Shown here: positions 1 to 6,792 of the stretch, one piece after another | Layout: every line of letters begins with the position of its first letter | Numbering within the stretch: the stretch's first letter is position 1 | Assembly (NCBI GenBank): GCA_943324725.2 | Contig: CALPMR020000037.1 | Coordinates: 1-14,768, forward strand | Direction of reading: 5' to 3' | Length of the DNA: 14,768 nt | Origin: Bordetella parapertussis | GTDB lineage: Bacteria; Cyanobacteriota; Cyanobacteriia; PCC-6307; Cyanobiaceae | Program-made: the position numbers and the translations under genes | Notes under the pieces: generated by a model | What the model saw: only the letters and a program-made list of their open reading frames with translations | What the model was told of the DNA's origin: nothing | Database searches by the model: none

Positions 1-187
1 CCTGCACCGCCCTTTGCAGAGCTGCAGTGTCGTGGAGTTCCAGGCGTTCCACCCGGGCACCCTCGAGGCCCTCCGGTGCGATCGAGCTGGGCCGCAGGAT
101 CGCCGTCACCTCCAGGCCCCGGCCGATGGCCTCCTGGACCACGCGCCAGCCTGTTTTCCCGGAGGCACCCGTCACGGCGATACGCAT
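1..187 (-). CDS. SDR / NmrA-like NAD(P)-binding protein (partial, 5' end only)
   Basis: The minus strand opens with an ATG at 187-185 and stays open to the window edge, giving 62 residues that begin MRIAVTGASGKTGWRVVQEA. The TGASGKTG stretch at residues 6-13 is the glycine-rich dinucleotide-binding turn (TGxxGxxG) of a Rossmann fold, right at the N-terminus as in atypical short-chain dehydrogenase/reductases of the NmrA/YwnB/Ycf39 type. A beta-alpha-beta pattern follows, with EVTAILRP as the second strand and its basic residue. Substrate and catalytic residues lie outside the window, so only an NAD(P)-dependent oxidoreductase or NAD(P)-sensor role can be stated. It is divergent from znuA; the shared intergenic region carries the Zur-like box about 100 bp upstream of this start, so co-regulation is possible but not shown. 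Confidence 0.8.
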   Translation of the reverse strand, partial: MRIAVTGASGKTGWRVVQEAIGRGLEVTAILRPSSIAPEGLEGARVERLELHDTAALQRAVQ

Positions 188-286
188 GGTGGGGCTGAGA
201 CGCTGAACCGCGAACTGTATGCACGGCGCCCCGTCAGCGCGCAGCCCGGCAACCCCGAGCACGGCGCCGCGGACTCGGATGTATAG

Positions 287-305
287 AATGAGAACCATTC
301 CCATT
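287..305 (+). promoter_or_regulatory. Probable Zur/Fur-family operator overlapping the znuABC promoter
   Basis: The 19 bases AATGAGAACCATTCCCATT form an inverted repeat (AATGAGAA, CCA spacer, TTCCCATT) with 7 of 8 base pairs matched. Read as a Fur-family 7-1-7 site it is TGAGAAC-C-ATTCCCA at 289-303. It stands out as A+T-rich in a very G+C-rich stretch and overlaps a plausible -10 element, TATAGAAT at 282-289. It lies directly upstream of a zinc-type ABC importer. Assignment to Zur rather than Fur or a Mn regulator is inferred from the downstream genes. Confidence 0.7.
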
Positions 306-359
306 GGCGGTCTGGTGGCCTCTGGTGCTCTGGTGCTGTCCCGTGTGGCTGTTGTTGCC

Positions 360-1352
360 GTGATCCCTCTGTCTGAGCGGGCTGGTCCAGGGCGGGCCCG
401 CGGCCAGCTCCGGTTGCGGCGGCCCCGGGGGCTGGTCCTGTCCTTGCTGGCCGCGCTGTCGCTGTTCGGTTGCGCCGCCAGTCCCCGCCCATCTGTGCCT
501 CGCTCCGCTCAGCAGCCCCTGCAGGTGATGGCCAGCGTCTTGCCGGTCACCCTGTTCACCCGGGCCGTGGCCTCCGGCTGTGCCCAGGTGGAGAGCCTGG
601 TGCCGGTCAATCTCAGCCCCCATGACTGGCAGGCCACACCGGCCGATCTGGCCCGGCTCAGCCAGGCCGATGTGCTGGTGATCAATGGCCTGGGACTCGA
701 GAGCCAGCTCGACAAGTTGGTGGAAGCCTCGGGCAACACCCGACTGCGGCGGATCGACACGAGTCGCGGTGTCGCCCCCATCACCGAGCCCTCCCAGGCC
801 GCTCATGCCGACCACGCCAGCGATCACGGCCCCCTCAATCCCCACATCTGGCTCGATCCCCGCCGGGCGGCCCAGCAGGTGGCCACGATCCGCGATGGTC
901 TGGTAGCGGCCGATCCGGCCTGCCGCTCCCGCTACCAGGCCAATGCCGCCGCCTTCCTGACGGAGCTCGATCGGCTCGATCGGGATCTGGCTCGCCAGTT
1001 CGCGCCCCACACGGGTCAGCTGCTGTTGGCGTTCCATGCCATCGGCCCCTATTTTGCCCAGCGCTACCAGCTCCGGAGCGAGGCCCTGGTCGAGGATCCG
1101 GAGCAGAGTCCGTCGGCAGCTGATCTGGAGCGCTTCAGCCGGCTGGCCAGAGCGAGCGGCGTCCGTGCCTTGGTGGCCGAAACCCAGATGTCCAACAAGG
1201 CCTTCGTGGCCCTGGCCCATGACCTGGGATTGCCCCTGGTGAGCCTCGATCCGCTCGAGATCGCCCCGGCCGATCCCAGCCTGGCAGCGGCCTACTACCT
1301 GAGCACCATGCGCCGCAACGGCCAGCAGTTGCTGCAGGCCCTCGGACCTTGA
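360..1352 (+). CDS. znuA: Zinc-type ABC transporter substrate-binding lipoprotein ZnuA
   Basis: This is the periplasmic metal-binding receptor (cluster A-I/ZnuA family) that delivers Zn2+, or possibly Mn2+, to ZnuBC. Numbered from GTG360 (330 aa), the expected ligands are visible: His88 in PHDW, His162 in NPHIWLDP, His226 in HAIGPYF and Asp297 in SLDPLE. A short His/Asp loop (HADHASDHG) precedes NPHIW, a weak version of the His-rich loop of zinc-specific ZnuA. A lipoprotein signal is visible: RRPRG, a hydrophobic run, then LSLFGC with the lipid-modified Cys encoded at 471-473. The start is uncertain. The frame is open from 219, but ATG288 lies inside the operator, so GTG315-360 or TTG414 (which would give a compact 20-residue signal) are more credible; none has a good ribosome binding site. 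znuC follows after 46 bp. Confidence 0.88.
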   Translation: MIPLSERAGPGRARGQLRLRRPRGLVLSLLAALSLFGCAASPRPSVPRSAQQPLQVMASVLPVTLFTRAVASGCAQVESLVPVNLSPHDWQATPADLARLSQADVLVINGLGLESQLDKLVEASGNTRLRRIDTSRGVAPITEPSQAAHADHASDHGPLNPHIWLDPRRAAQQVATIRDGLVAADPACRSRYQANAAAFLTELDRLDRDLARQFAPHTGQLLLAFHAIGPYFAQRYQLRSEALVEDPEQSPSAADLERFSRLARASGVRALVAETQMSNKAFVALAHDLGLPLVSLDPLEIAPADPSLAAAYYLSTMRRNGQQLLQALGP

Positions 1353-1398
1353 TGGCGTCCCGGGCTGACAGCGGGCGATCCCTCGGTAGGGTGAAACC

Positions 1399-2181
1399 AT
1401 GGCGGAAATGATTCTCGAAGTCAGCCATCTCACCGTCTGCCGTGCGGGCAGCACGGTGGTGGACGACGTCAGTTTCAATCTCGAAGCCGAATCGGACACG
1501 GCTCTGGTGGGCCCCAACGGGGCCGGCAAGAGCACCCTGGTGCAGGCGATTCTCGGGGTGTTGCCCCGCCGCAGCGGCCAGGTGAGGGTGCTGGGCCACG
1601 CCCTCGGAGCCCGGGGGCAGCTGCCGGCAGCCGTGCGCGACCAGGTGGCCTATCTGCCCCAGAGCATCGCCCTGCGGGGTCGCTTTCCGCTCACGGTGGC
1701 CGAGTTCGTGGGCCTCGGCTGGGAGCGGGCCGGCCTGGCACTGCCCTGGCGCGGCGGCCTGGCTCGCCGGGCCGCCGTGGCGCTCGCCCTGGCCAAGGTC
1801 GGCGGCGAGGCGCTGGCGGATCAGCTGGTCAGCGATCTTTCCACCGGCCAGCTCAAGCGCGTCCTGCTGGCTTTTTGTGTCGTGCGGCCGCGGCGGCTCC
1901 TGGTGCTCGATGAAGCCCAGGCGGGTCTTGATGCCCAGGCGGCCGAACAGTTCCACGGCCTGCTGTTCGATCTGCGCCGCAGCGAGGGCTGGACGATCCT
2001 GCAGGTCTCCCACGACCTGGACATGGTGCGCCGCACCTGCAGCGGCGTGCTCTGCATCAACCGCAGCCTGCGCTGCTCCGGTACGCCCGATCACGCCCTC
2101 AGCCCTGCCCAGCTCGAGCATCTCTATGGCCGCGGCTGGGTGTCCTATCACCACCATCATCCGGGCGCCAGCAGGAGCTGA
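1399..2181 (+). CDS. znuC: Zinc-type ABC transporter ATP-binding protein ZnuC
   Basis: A 260-residue ABC ATPase that powers metal import through ZnuB at the cytoplasmic membrane face. Walker A is GPNGAGKST (38-46), the Q-loop glutamine is in YLPQS (Q88), the signature is LSTGQ (147-151), Walker B is LLVLDE (167-172) and the switch histidine is in VSHD (H205). Two departures from consensus are seen: LSTGQ instead of LSGGQ, and LDEA instead of LDEP. Neither removes a catalytic residue. The C-terminus carries four consecutive histidines (251-254), which could bind metal. The start ATG1399 is preceded by GGTGA; a second in-frame ATG at 1408 is possible. Its TGA shares a base with the znuB ATG (TGATG, 2179-2183), indicating translational coupling. 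Confidence 0.92.
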   Translation: MAEMILEVSHLTVCRAGSTVVDDVSFNLEAESDTALVGPNGAGKSTLVQAILGVLPRRSGQVRVLGHALGARGQLPAAVRDQVAYLPQSIALRGRFPLTVAEFVGLGWERAGLALPWRGGLARRAAVALALAKVGGEALADQLVSDLSTGQLKRVLLAFCVVRPRRLLVLDEAQAGLDAQAAEQFHGLLFDLRRSEGWTILQVSHDLDMVRRTCSGVLCINRSLRCSGTPDHALSPAQLEHLYGRGWVSYHHHHPGASRS

Positions 2182-3026
2182 TGCTGGATTCAGGTCTCGA
2201 TCCAGCCCATCTGGCCCAGCTGCTCAGCCTGCCGTTCATGCAGCGGGCCCTGGTGGCCGGCCTGCTCACGGGGTTGCTGGGCGGGGTGCTCGGCAGTGTG
2301 GCCGTGCTGCGCCAGCTCTCCTTTTTCAGTGATGCCCTGGGCCACTCCGCCCTGCTGGGCATCAGTCTGGGCATCCTGTCGGGGCTCAACCCCACCCTGG
2401 TGCTGATCCCGTTTGCGGTGTTGTTTGCCCTGGGGGTCAACCAGCTGGCCGGCCGCAGCCAGTTGCCCACCGACGCCCTGCTCAACATCGTCTATTCCTC
2501 GTCGCTGGCCCTGGCCGTGCTGCTGCTCAGCCGGGTCCGCAGCTACAAGGGCGGCATTCAGCAATTGCTCTTCGGCGACATTCTCGGTGTCTCCTGGCTG
2601 GATCTCGGCGTGATCCTGCTGCTGTTGCTCGCCGCCGGCGGCTATCTGCTGCTGACGCGCCGCAGCCAGATCCTGCTCACCATCGACGAACCCCTGGCGA
2701 TCTCCCGCGGCGTGGCGGCCGGCTGGCATCGGATGGTGTTCATCGTCGTGCTGGCGGTGGTGGTGGCGATCTCGATCAAGGCGGTCGGGGTGCTGCTGAT
2801 CAGCGCCTTCGTGGTCATCCCCGCCTGCGCCTCCCGGTTGGTCAGCCGCAGTTTCGGCACCTATGTGCTGGTGGCGGCCCTGCTCGGGGCGGGCTGTGCG
2901 GTGGTGGGGCTGCTGGCCTCCGGGCTCTTTGATCTGCCCTCAGGGCCCAGTGTGGTGGTGGTGCAACTGCTTGGGTTTCTGCTGGCCTTGCTGCTGGCTC
3001 CACTCAGCCGCTTGGCTCGCCCCTGA
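2181..3026 (+). CDS. znuB: Zinc-type ABC transporter permease ZnuB
   Basis: A 281-residue, strongly hydrophobic protein of the ABC-3 permease family, forming the membrane channel of the importer. About eight transmembrane segments can be read, starting near residue 22 and ending near 276. The SFFSDALGHSALLG segment (about 47-60) and the KAVGVLLISAFVVIPACASR segment (from residue 200) are characteristic of ZnuB/MntB-type permeases. It is the last gene of the znuA-znuC-znuB operon, coupled to znuC by a one-base stop/start overlap. The stop lies only 10 bp from the stop of the convergent protease gene and no terminator hairpin fits between them, so transcripts probably run into each other. Zn versus Mn specificity cannot be fixed from the permease alone. 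Confidence 0.92.
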   Translation: MLDSGLDPAHLAQLLSLPFMQRALVAGLLTGLLGGVLGSVAVLRQLSFFSDALGHSALLGISLGILSGLNPTLVLIPFAVLFALGVNQLAGRSQLPTDALLNIVYSSSLALAVLLLSRVRSYKGGIQQLLFGDILGVSWLDLGVILLLLLAAGGYLLLTRRSQILLTIDEPLAISRGVAAGWHRMVFIVVLAVVVAISIKAVGVLLISAFVVIPACASRLVSRSFGTYVLVAALLGAGCAVVGLLASGLFDLPSGPSVVVVQLLGFLLALLLAPLSRLARP

Positions 3027-3036
3027 GGCGGCGAGA

Positions 3037-3924
3037 TCAGGGCGCGGTTGCGGCGCCGGCTCCGGGGGCGGGACCGAAGCGGGTCGGCTGGCCGTAGAGC
3101 CATCGCAGCGTGGCCACATCTCTGCGGCTCAGCTCCAGGACGGGGGCCGCTCCAGGGATGGCGGCCATGGCGTCCTCGGAGCGCTCGCTGTGTCCCCAGA
3201 GCCCGAAGGCATGGCCGAGCTCGTGCAGGGCCGTGGCCTCGATCGCCAGGGGGCGCTGGTCCGGGCTGATCAGCACCTCCACACTCGGTTCGGGCCGGGC
3301 CAGTCCGGAGCGGCTCACCTGCAGCAGCTGCAGGCTGGAGCGCCCATGGCTGGCCCGCAGCCGACCGTCAGCGCCCTGTTGCCGCGGCGGCCTCAGCCGC
3401 CGGATGCGGATCTGGGCGGCGGTGGGATCAGCCACCAGGTCGATCGGCAGAATCGCCTGCCAGTGCTGCAGCGCCTGGCGGCTGGCCTGCCACCAGCGCT
3501 GCTCCCAGACGGCGGCGGGACCCGCCGAGCGCACGGGCTCAAGCCAGACGCACCAGCGATCCAGCCGCGGCCAGCCGAGGGCGGTGCTGGCCAACTGCTG
3601 GCGGTAGTCGTCGCCGTTGAACGTGGCCCCGCTCAGCTCCGGAGGGCGGCGCAGCAGCATCGCGTCGGGAAGGGGGATGGGCCGGCTGCTGCTGGCCGCC
3701 TCACAGGCTGGGCTGGTGAGGCCCGGCCCAGGGCTGGCCTGGGATCTGGCCCCATCCGCCGGCCGCTGTTCGATTGCCGGTTCTGCTGAACTGACCAGAC
3801 GGTTGAAGGCAGCAGGCGGTTGGGTCACAGCGGCCGGCAGCAGGAGCAGGGCCGCCACCAGGCCATGAAGGTTGGCTGGCCCCTGGCCTGAGCAAGCCAG
3901 GAGCCTCAGCCTGGAGCGAACCAT
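3037..3924 (-). CDS. Secreted matrixin-like zinc metalloprotease (metzincin)
   Basis: A 295-residue protein with a basic N-terminus and a hydrophobic segment (about 19-33) that looks like an export signal. A low-complexity Pro/Ala/Ser region follows to about residue 95. The C-terminal half holds the zinc site HELGHAFGLWGHS (234-246): His234, catalytic Glu235, His238, Gly241 and His245. A methionine at 253 (DAMAAIP) is well placed for the metzincin Met-turn. The third histidine is one residue further on than in the textbook HExxHxxGxxH motif. I recall this WGHS form from other bacterial matrixin-like proteins. Its substrate is unknown; export to the periplasm or outside is inferred. It lies downstream of a DUF2214 gene with a TGATG overlap (3922-3926), so the two are probably co-translated. 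Confidence 0.85.
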   Translation of the reverse strand: MVRSRLRLLACSGQGPANLHGLVAALLLLPAAVTQPPAAFNRLVSSAEPAIEQRPADGARSQASPGPGLTSPACEAASSSRPIPLPDAMLLRRPPELSGATFNGDDYRQQLASTALGWPRLDRWCVWLEPVRSAGPAAVWEQRWWQASRQALQHWQAILPIDLVADPTAAQIRIRRLRPPRQQGADGRLRASHGRSSLQLLQVSRSGLARPEPSVEVLISPDQRPLAIEATALHELGHAFGLWGHSERSEDAMAAIPGAAPVLELSRRDVATLRWLYGQPTRFGPAPGAGAATAP

Positions 3925-4424
3925 CAGCTGGGCAGGCCCACACCCCGGGCCATCAGCGTGGCGAGCAAGGGGATGGCGGCGAAGCCCACCAGCTCAATGT
4001 TGAGAATCCAGCGCAGGCGATTGGCCAGGGCCTCGCTCACCTGGGGCAGCTCGCCTTTGCGCAGCGGGATGGCCCAGAGGATGTAGGTGACCGTGGGGTA
4101 CAGGGAGAGGGCGCCCACGGCCAGGTAAGTGCCCACCTTCCACCAGAACAGGGGATTTTCGGTGTAGAAGCTGGTTCCCTGGCCGAAATGCAGCACCCGG
4201 GCGATGCCGCTGAGCAGCAGGGTCAGAGCGGCGATCCCGTAGACCACATCGGTGATCACCATCAAGGTGGCGTCCTTGCGGTCGGGGTTCGGCCGGATCA
4301 GGCGGCGTTCCAGCACCAGGGCGCCGAAGCAGACCATGAAACTGAGGTAGTGGGCGTAGGCGACGCCGGCGCTGGGCAGGATGCCTGAGGGGATGGCGGC
4401 GTTCAGGGCGGCAAGGCCGACCAT
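3924..4424 (-). CDS. DUF2214 family integral membrane protein
   Basis: A 166-residue protein with four clear transmembrane helices: about 18-40 (VAYAHYLSFMVCFGALVLER), 55-76 (VITDVVYGIAALTLLLSGIA), 96-116 and 138-160. The opening segment with AHYLSF, the positively charged ERRLI turn, and the FWWKVGTYLAVGALSLYPT region match the cyanobacterial/proteobacterial DUF2214 family, whose function is unknown. A histidine in helix 1 and another after helix 2 (RVLHFGQGTSFY) could be cofactor ligands, but that is speculation. The ATG is at 4424-4422. The stop TGA overlaps the protease ATG by one base, making this the upstream gene of a two-gene unit. Promoter signals should lie in 4425-4668, which it shares with the divergent sigma factor. 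Confidence 0.82.
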   Translation of the reverse strand: MVGLAALNAAIPSGILPSAGVAYAHYLSFMVCFGALVLERRLIRPNPDRKDATLMVITDVVYGIAALTLLLSGIARVLHFGQGTSFYTENPLFWWKVGTYLAVGALSLYPTVTYILWAIPLRKGELPQVSEALANRLRWILNIELVGFAAIPLLATLMARGVGLPS

Positions 4425-4632
4425 GGGGACTATGGGCAGGGGCCGTCAAGGTAGCGGTCCGGCTCCATCGTTCGAGCTGGGCGGCCGTTGCGACGGTTGG
4501 CTGATCGGCATTCGCGAACCAAAAAAGCAGTGACTCACCCAAACCAGGACGCTCTGGCGTTGTGCAGAGGGCAAATCAGGAAGGAAAGCGAAGTCTGAAA
4601 CCTTTCCGTGGGTTCAAGTGATGGCGGAAATC

Positions 4633-4643
4633 AACCCTAGGTT
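4633..4643. promoter_or_regulatory. Inverted repeat and repeated short words upstream of the sigma factor
   Basis: AACC-CTA-GGTT is a perfect 4-bp inverted repeat, extending imperfectly to TCAACC/GGTTCA, ending 25 bp before the sigma ATG. AATCAAC is repeated directly at 4629-4635 and 4645-4651, and GGTTCAA at 4611-4617 and 4640-4646. The 244-bp divergent region (4425-4668) is visibly richer in A+T than the flanking genes, as expected of a promoter region. No regulator can be named and no -35/-10 pair is convincing. Confidence 0.25.
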
Positions 4644-4668
4644 CAATCAACAGTGATGCGGCCGATCC

Positions 4669-5589
4669 ATGGCAAGTTCCCTGAGTGCCTTTCTCGGCGA
4701 AATTGGTCGGCATCAATTATTGACACCCGAACAGGAACTCACCCTCGGCCGCAAAGTCCAGGCGATGGTGGCTCTGCAGGAACGCTGCAGCCTGGCCGGT
4801 GGCCTGGGAGAAGCCTGCTCCTACGACGAACTCGAGCGCCGCACGCTGCGCCACGGCGAGCGGGCCAAGCAACAGATGATCACCGCCAATCTGCGACTGG
4901 TTGTGAATCTTGCCAAGCGGTATCAGGGCAAGGGCCTCGATCTGCTCGATCTGATTCAGGAAGGCACGATTGGCCTGAACCGCGCCGTCGAAAAATTCGA
5001 TCCAACCCGCGGCCATCGTTTCAGTACTTATGCCTATTGGTGGATTCGTCAGGGTCTCAATCGCGCCCTGTCCACCCAGAGCCGCACGATTCGGATTCCC
5101 GTCAACGTCAACGAGAAGCTCACCCGTCTGCGGGCCGCCAAGGCCCGTCATCTGCAGGCCCACGGCCAGTCTCCCAATTCCGCCGATCTCGCCAAGGCCC
5201 TGGCCCTGCCGCTGGTCGAGGTGGAGGAGCTGCTGGGCTGTGAGCTGCGCAGCGTCACCGTCAGCCTGCAGGGGGCGGTGCGCTCCAAGTCCGATCCCTC
5301 CGAGCTGGTGGATCTGCTGCCCAGTGAGGAAATGCCACCGATGGAGCGGGCTGAGCTGGCCGAGCGCTCCGCCTCGGTGTGGACCCTGCTGGAGCGCGCC
5401 AATCTCACCCCGAAGGAGCGCACGGTGGTGATGTTGCGCTTCGGTCTCGATGGCAGCCACGAATGGCGCACGCTGGCCGAGGTGGCGCGGCAGCTGGAGT
5501 GCAGCCGCGAATATTGCCGTCAGGTGGTGCAGCGCGCCTTGCGCAAGTTGCGCAAGGCAGGCCTGGAGAGCGGCCTGGTCGAAGCCTGA
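4669..5589 (+). CDS. Group 2 (RpoD-like, non-essential type) sigma-70 factor
   Basis: A 306-residue sigma factor that directs RNA polymerase to a subset of promoters. Region 1.2 opens the protein (about 4-36, LGEIGRHQLLTPEQEL). Region 2 spans about 66-145, with LRLVVNLAKRYQGKGLDLLDL, the RGHRFSTYAYWWIRQGLNRA block of regions 2.3-2.4 and the RTIRIP end. Region 3 covers about 146-225. Region 4 (236-296) ends in a helix-turn-helix, TLAEVARQLECSREYCRQVV, where the more usual RERVRQIE is REYCRQVV. There is no long region 1.1, and the length suits the cyanobacterial group 2 factors used in stress, circadian or nutrient responses. ATG4669 places region 1.2 at once and has no obvious Shine-Dalgarno sequence. 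Which paralogue it is cannot be decided here. Confidence 0.93.
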   Translation: MASSLSAFLGEIGRHQLLTPEQELTLGRKVQAMVALQERCSLAGGLGEACSYDELERRTLRHGERAKQQMITANLRLVVNLAKRYQGKGLDLLDLIQEGTIGLNRAVEKFDPTRGHRFSTYAYWWIRQGLNRALSTQSRTIRIPVNVNEKLTRLRAAKARHLQAHGQSPNSADLAKALALPLVEVEELLGCELRSVTVSLQGAVRSKSDPSELVDLLPSEEMPPMERAELAERSASVWTLLERANLTPKERTVVMLRFGLDGSHEWRTLAEVARQLECSREYCRQVVQRALRKLRKAGLESGLVEA

Positions 5590-5610
5590 GGCTTGCTTGA
5601 CGTCTGCGGT

Positions 5611-5641
5611 CGGTTGCCCTCACCTTTCCTGGGGGCAACCG
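5611..5641 (+). terminator. Hairpin after the sigma factor gene, possible weak terminator
   Basis: CGGTTGCCC (5611-5619) pairs perfectly with GGGCAACCG (5633-5641) around a 13-base loop, starting 21 bp after the sigma stop codon. No T-tract follows (ACCCTTCGC), so it may be an attenuator or an mRNA 3'-stabilising structure rather than a classic terminator. Confidence 0.4.
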
Positions 5642-5721
5642 ACCCTTCGCAGGGCCGGCCCCGACTCCCAGAGTGGTGCCGTCGTCCCCGACCGGGGCCC
5701 CACCCAACCAGGAGATCGCCG

Positions 5722-6102
5722 ATGTCCGCTGCCCAAGCTGCGGGCCCTGCTGCCCAGCCCCTGCACTCCGCCGATGCGGTCGAGGCCACCGTCGTCGATG
5801 AGACGCTGCTGGCCAGGCTCCTGCGTCGTGCCGGTCGCACGATTGCCCGCCCGGCGATCGAATGTTTTGAGTTGCTGATCGATCGCAGCACGCCTCACCA
5901 GGCCCGTCTGACCGTGCTCGCGGCCCTCACCTACCTCGTGTTGCCACTGGATCTGATCCCTGATTTCATCCCGGCGGCAGGCTTCAGCGATGACCTGGTG
6001 GCGATCACGGCCCTGCTTGGTCTCTGCAGCCGCCATCTCACTCCCGACATCCGGGAACGGGCACAGCGCAGACTGGATCAATGGTTCCCTGGGAACCGCT
6101 GA
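5722..6102 (+). CDS. YkvA family (DUF1232) protein
   Basis: A 126-residue protein. The core YLVLPLDLIPDFIP (71-84) followed by AAGFSDDLVAI is the DUF1232 signature found in YkvA-like proteins, a small family with one or two hydrophobic helices and no established biochemical function. The N-terminal 25 residues are Ala-rich and poorly structured; the C-terminus is basic and amphipathic (IRERAQRRLDQW). ATG5722 is chosen because GGAG at 5711-5714 is at good spacing; the frame is open further upstream to 5593 but without a comparable start. It follows the sigma factor by 132 bp, with a hairpin between, and precedes the next gene by 28 bp, so it may begin its own unit. Membrane association is inferred from the hydrophobic core. 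Confidence 0.82.
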   Translation: MSAAQAAGPAAQPLHSADAVEATVVDETLLARLLRRAGRTIARPAIECFELLIDRSTPHQARLTVLAALTYLVLPLDLIPDFIPAAGFSDDLVAITALLGLCSRHLTPDIRERAQRRLDQWFPGNR

Positions 6103-6130
6103 TGTCTGCCCGCTGCATCTCTCTCCGGTG

Positions 6131-6451
6131 ATGTCCACCCTCAGTGCCGACCAGCTCGACGACCTCCAGACCTTTCTCAAGGACTGGTTGCGCCATACCG
6201 GTCGCACCCAGTCCGATCTGCGGCGGGCCCTGCGGGCTCCCTCGATCCGCATGCCCGTGCTGATCGAGGAGCTCCAGCGCATCCACGCCAACGAGGGCCT
6301 CAGCGGCCTGGCCGCCCGGCTCTGCGGCATCGAACAGATGTGGCAGGGCGAAGATCAGGGGCTGGAGCGCGACGACTCTCACCCCGACTTCGATGAATCC
6401 CTGGGTCAGCTGGATCTGCTGCTGGAGGAGATCCGTCAGCAGCAGGCCTAG
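6131..6451 (+). CDS. Small hypothetical protein, possibly helix-turn-helix-like
   Basis: A 106-residue soluble, charged, mostly helical protein that I cannot assign to a named family with confidence. The middle section (about 16-50: WLRHTGRTQSDLRRALRAPS) has the spacing of a helix-turn-helix of the type GxTQxxLAxAL, which would suggest DNA binding, but no further hallmark supports it. The C-terminal third is acidic and Leu/Glu/Gln-rich (DESLGQLDLLLEEIRQQQ), compatible with an amphipathic oligomerisation helix. There is no signal peptide. ATG6131 is preceded immediately by an in-frame GTG at 6128. It sits 28 bp behind the YkvA-like gene and 44 bp before the next secreted protein, with the same strand and codon use, so it is probably a real member of this run of genes. 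Confidence 0.7.
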   Translation: MSTLSADQLDDLQTFLKDWLRHTGRTQSDLRRALRAPSIRMPVLIEELQRIHANEGLSGLAARLCGIEQMWQGEDQGLERDDSHPDFDESLGQLDLLLEEIRQQQA

Positions 6452-6495
6452 CGAACAGCCGCCAGAGTGGGAAGGTCACCCATTGAGCCGCACCC

Positions 6496-6792
6496 GTGAG
6501 CAGTGTTCCGTCCCCCCGCCTGCAGGCCTCTGGCCGCGGCCCACTGCGCATCGGCGCTGCGGTGCCTCTGCTGATGGCGGTGAGTTCCGCCCTGGGATGC
6601 CTGGCTCAGCCAGCTCTGGCCCAGATCGAGAGCTTCATGCTCAAGCCGGGCAGCAAGGTGGGCCCGGCCACCCAGATCGTGCCCACCAATTGCGTCACCG
6701 CTGCCGACGGCTCGGTCACCTGTGACACCAAGATCCAGAACTCGCCCTCCGATACGCCCGCCAAGCCCTCGTATCAACCCTTCAAGAACTGA
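6496..6792 (+). CDS. Small secreted hypothetical protein with two cysteines
   Basis: A 98-residue protein starting at GTG6496. Residues 1-42 look like an export signal: basic N-region, hydrophobic run AAVPLLMAVSSALG, then QPALA as a signal peptidase I site before QIES. The predicted mature part is about 56 residues, Pro/Ser/Thr-rich, with Cys66 and Cys76 ten residues apart (NCVTAADGSVTC), which could form a disulfide in the periplasm. The closing SDTPAKPSYQPFKN resembles short conserved secreted proteins that I recall from marine picocyanobacteria, but no function is known to me. Its stop and the psiE-like start share a base (TGATG, 6790-6794), so the secreted peptide and the membrane protein are likely made together. 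Confidence 0.7.
   Translation: MSSVPSPRLQASGRGPLRIGAAVPLLMAVSSALGCLAQPALAQIESFMLKPGSKVGPATQIVPTNCVTAADGSVTCDTKIQNSPSDTPAKPSYQPFKN

Noticed and set aside
234..1535. 433-residue open frame on the minus strand across znuA
   Set aside because: It is antisense to a gene with clear ZnuA ligands and signal peptide; its translation is Gly/Gln-rich with no recognisable domain, typical of a high-G+C shadow frame.
1135..2160. 341-residue minus-strand frame across the znuA end and znuC
   Set aside because: Antisense to intact ABC ATPase motifs; low-complexity His/Gln/Ala composition and no family features.
2863..3789. 308-residue plus-strand frame over znuB and the protease gene
   Set aside because: The minus-strand frame carries the HExxH protease and the znuB frame its helices; this third frame has no domain and crosses two real genes.
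3994..4542. 182-residue minus-strand frame overlapping DUF2214
   Set aside because: Arg/Pro/His-rich, frame-shifted copy of the DUF2214 region; the alternative frame has four clean transmembrane helices.
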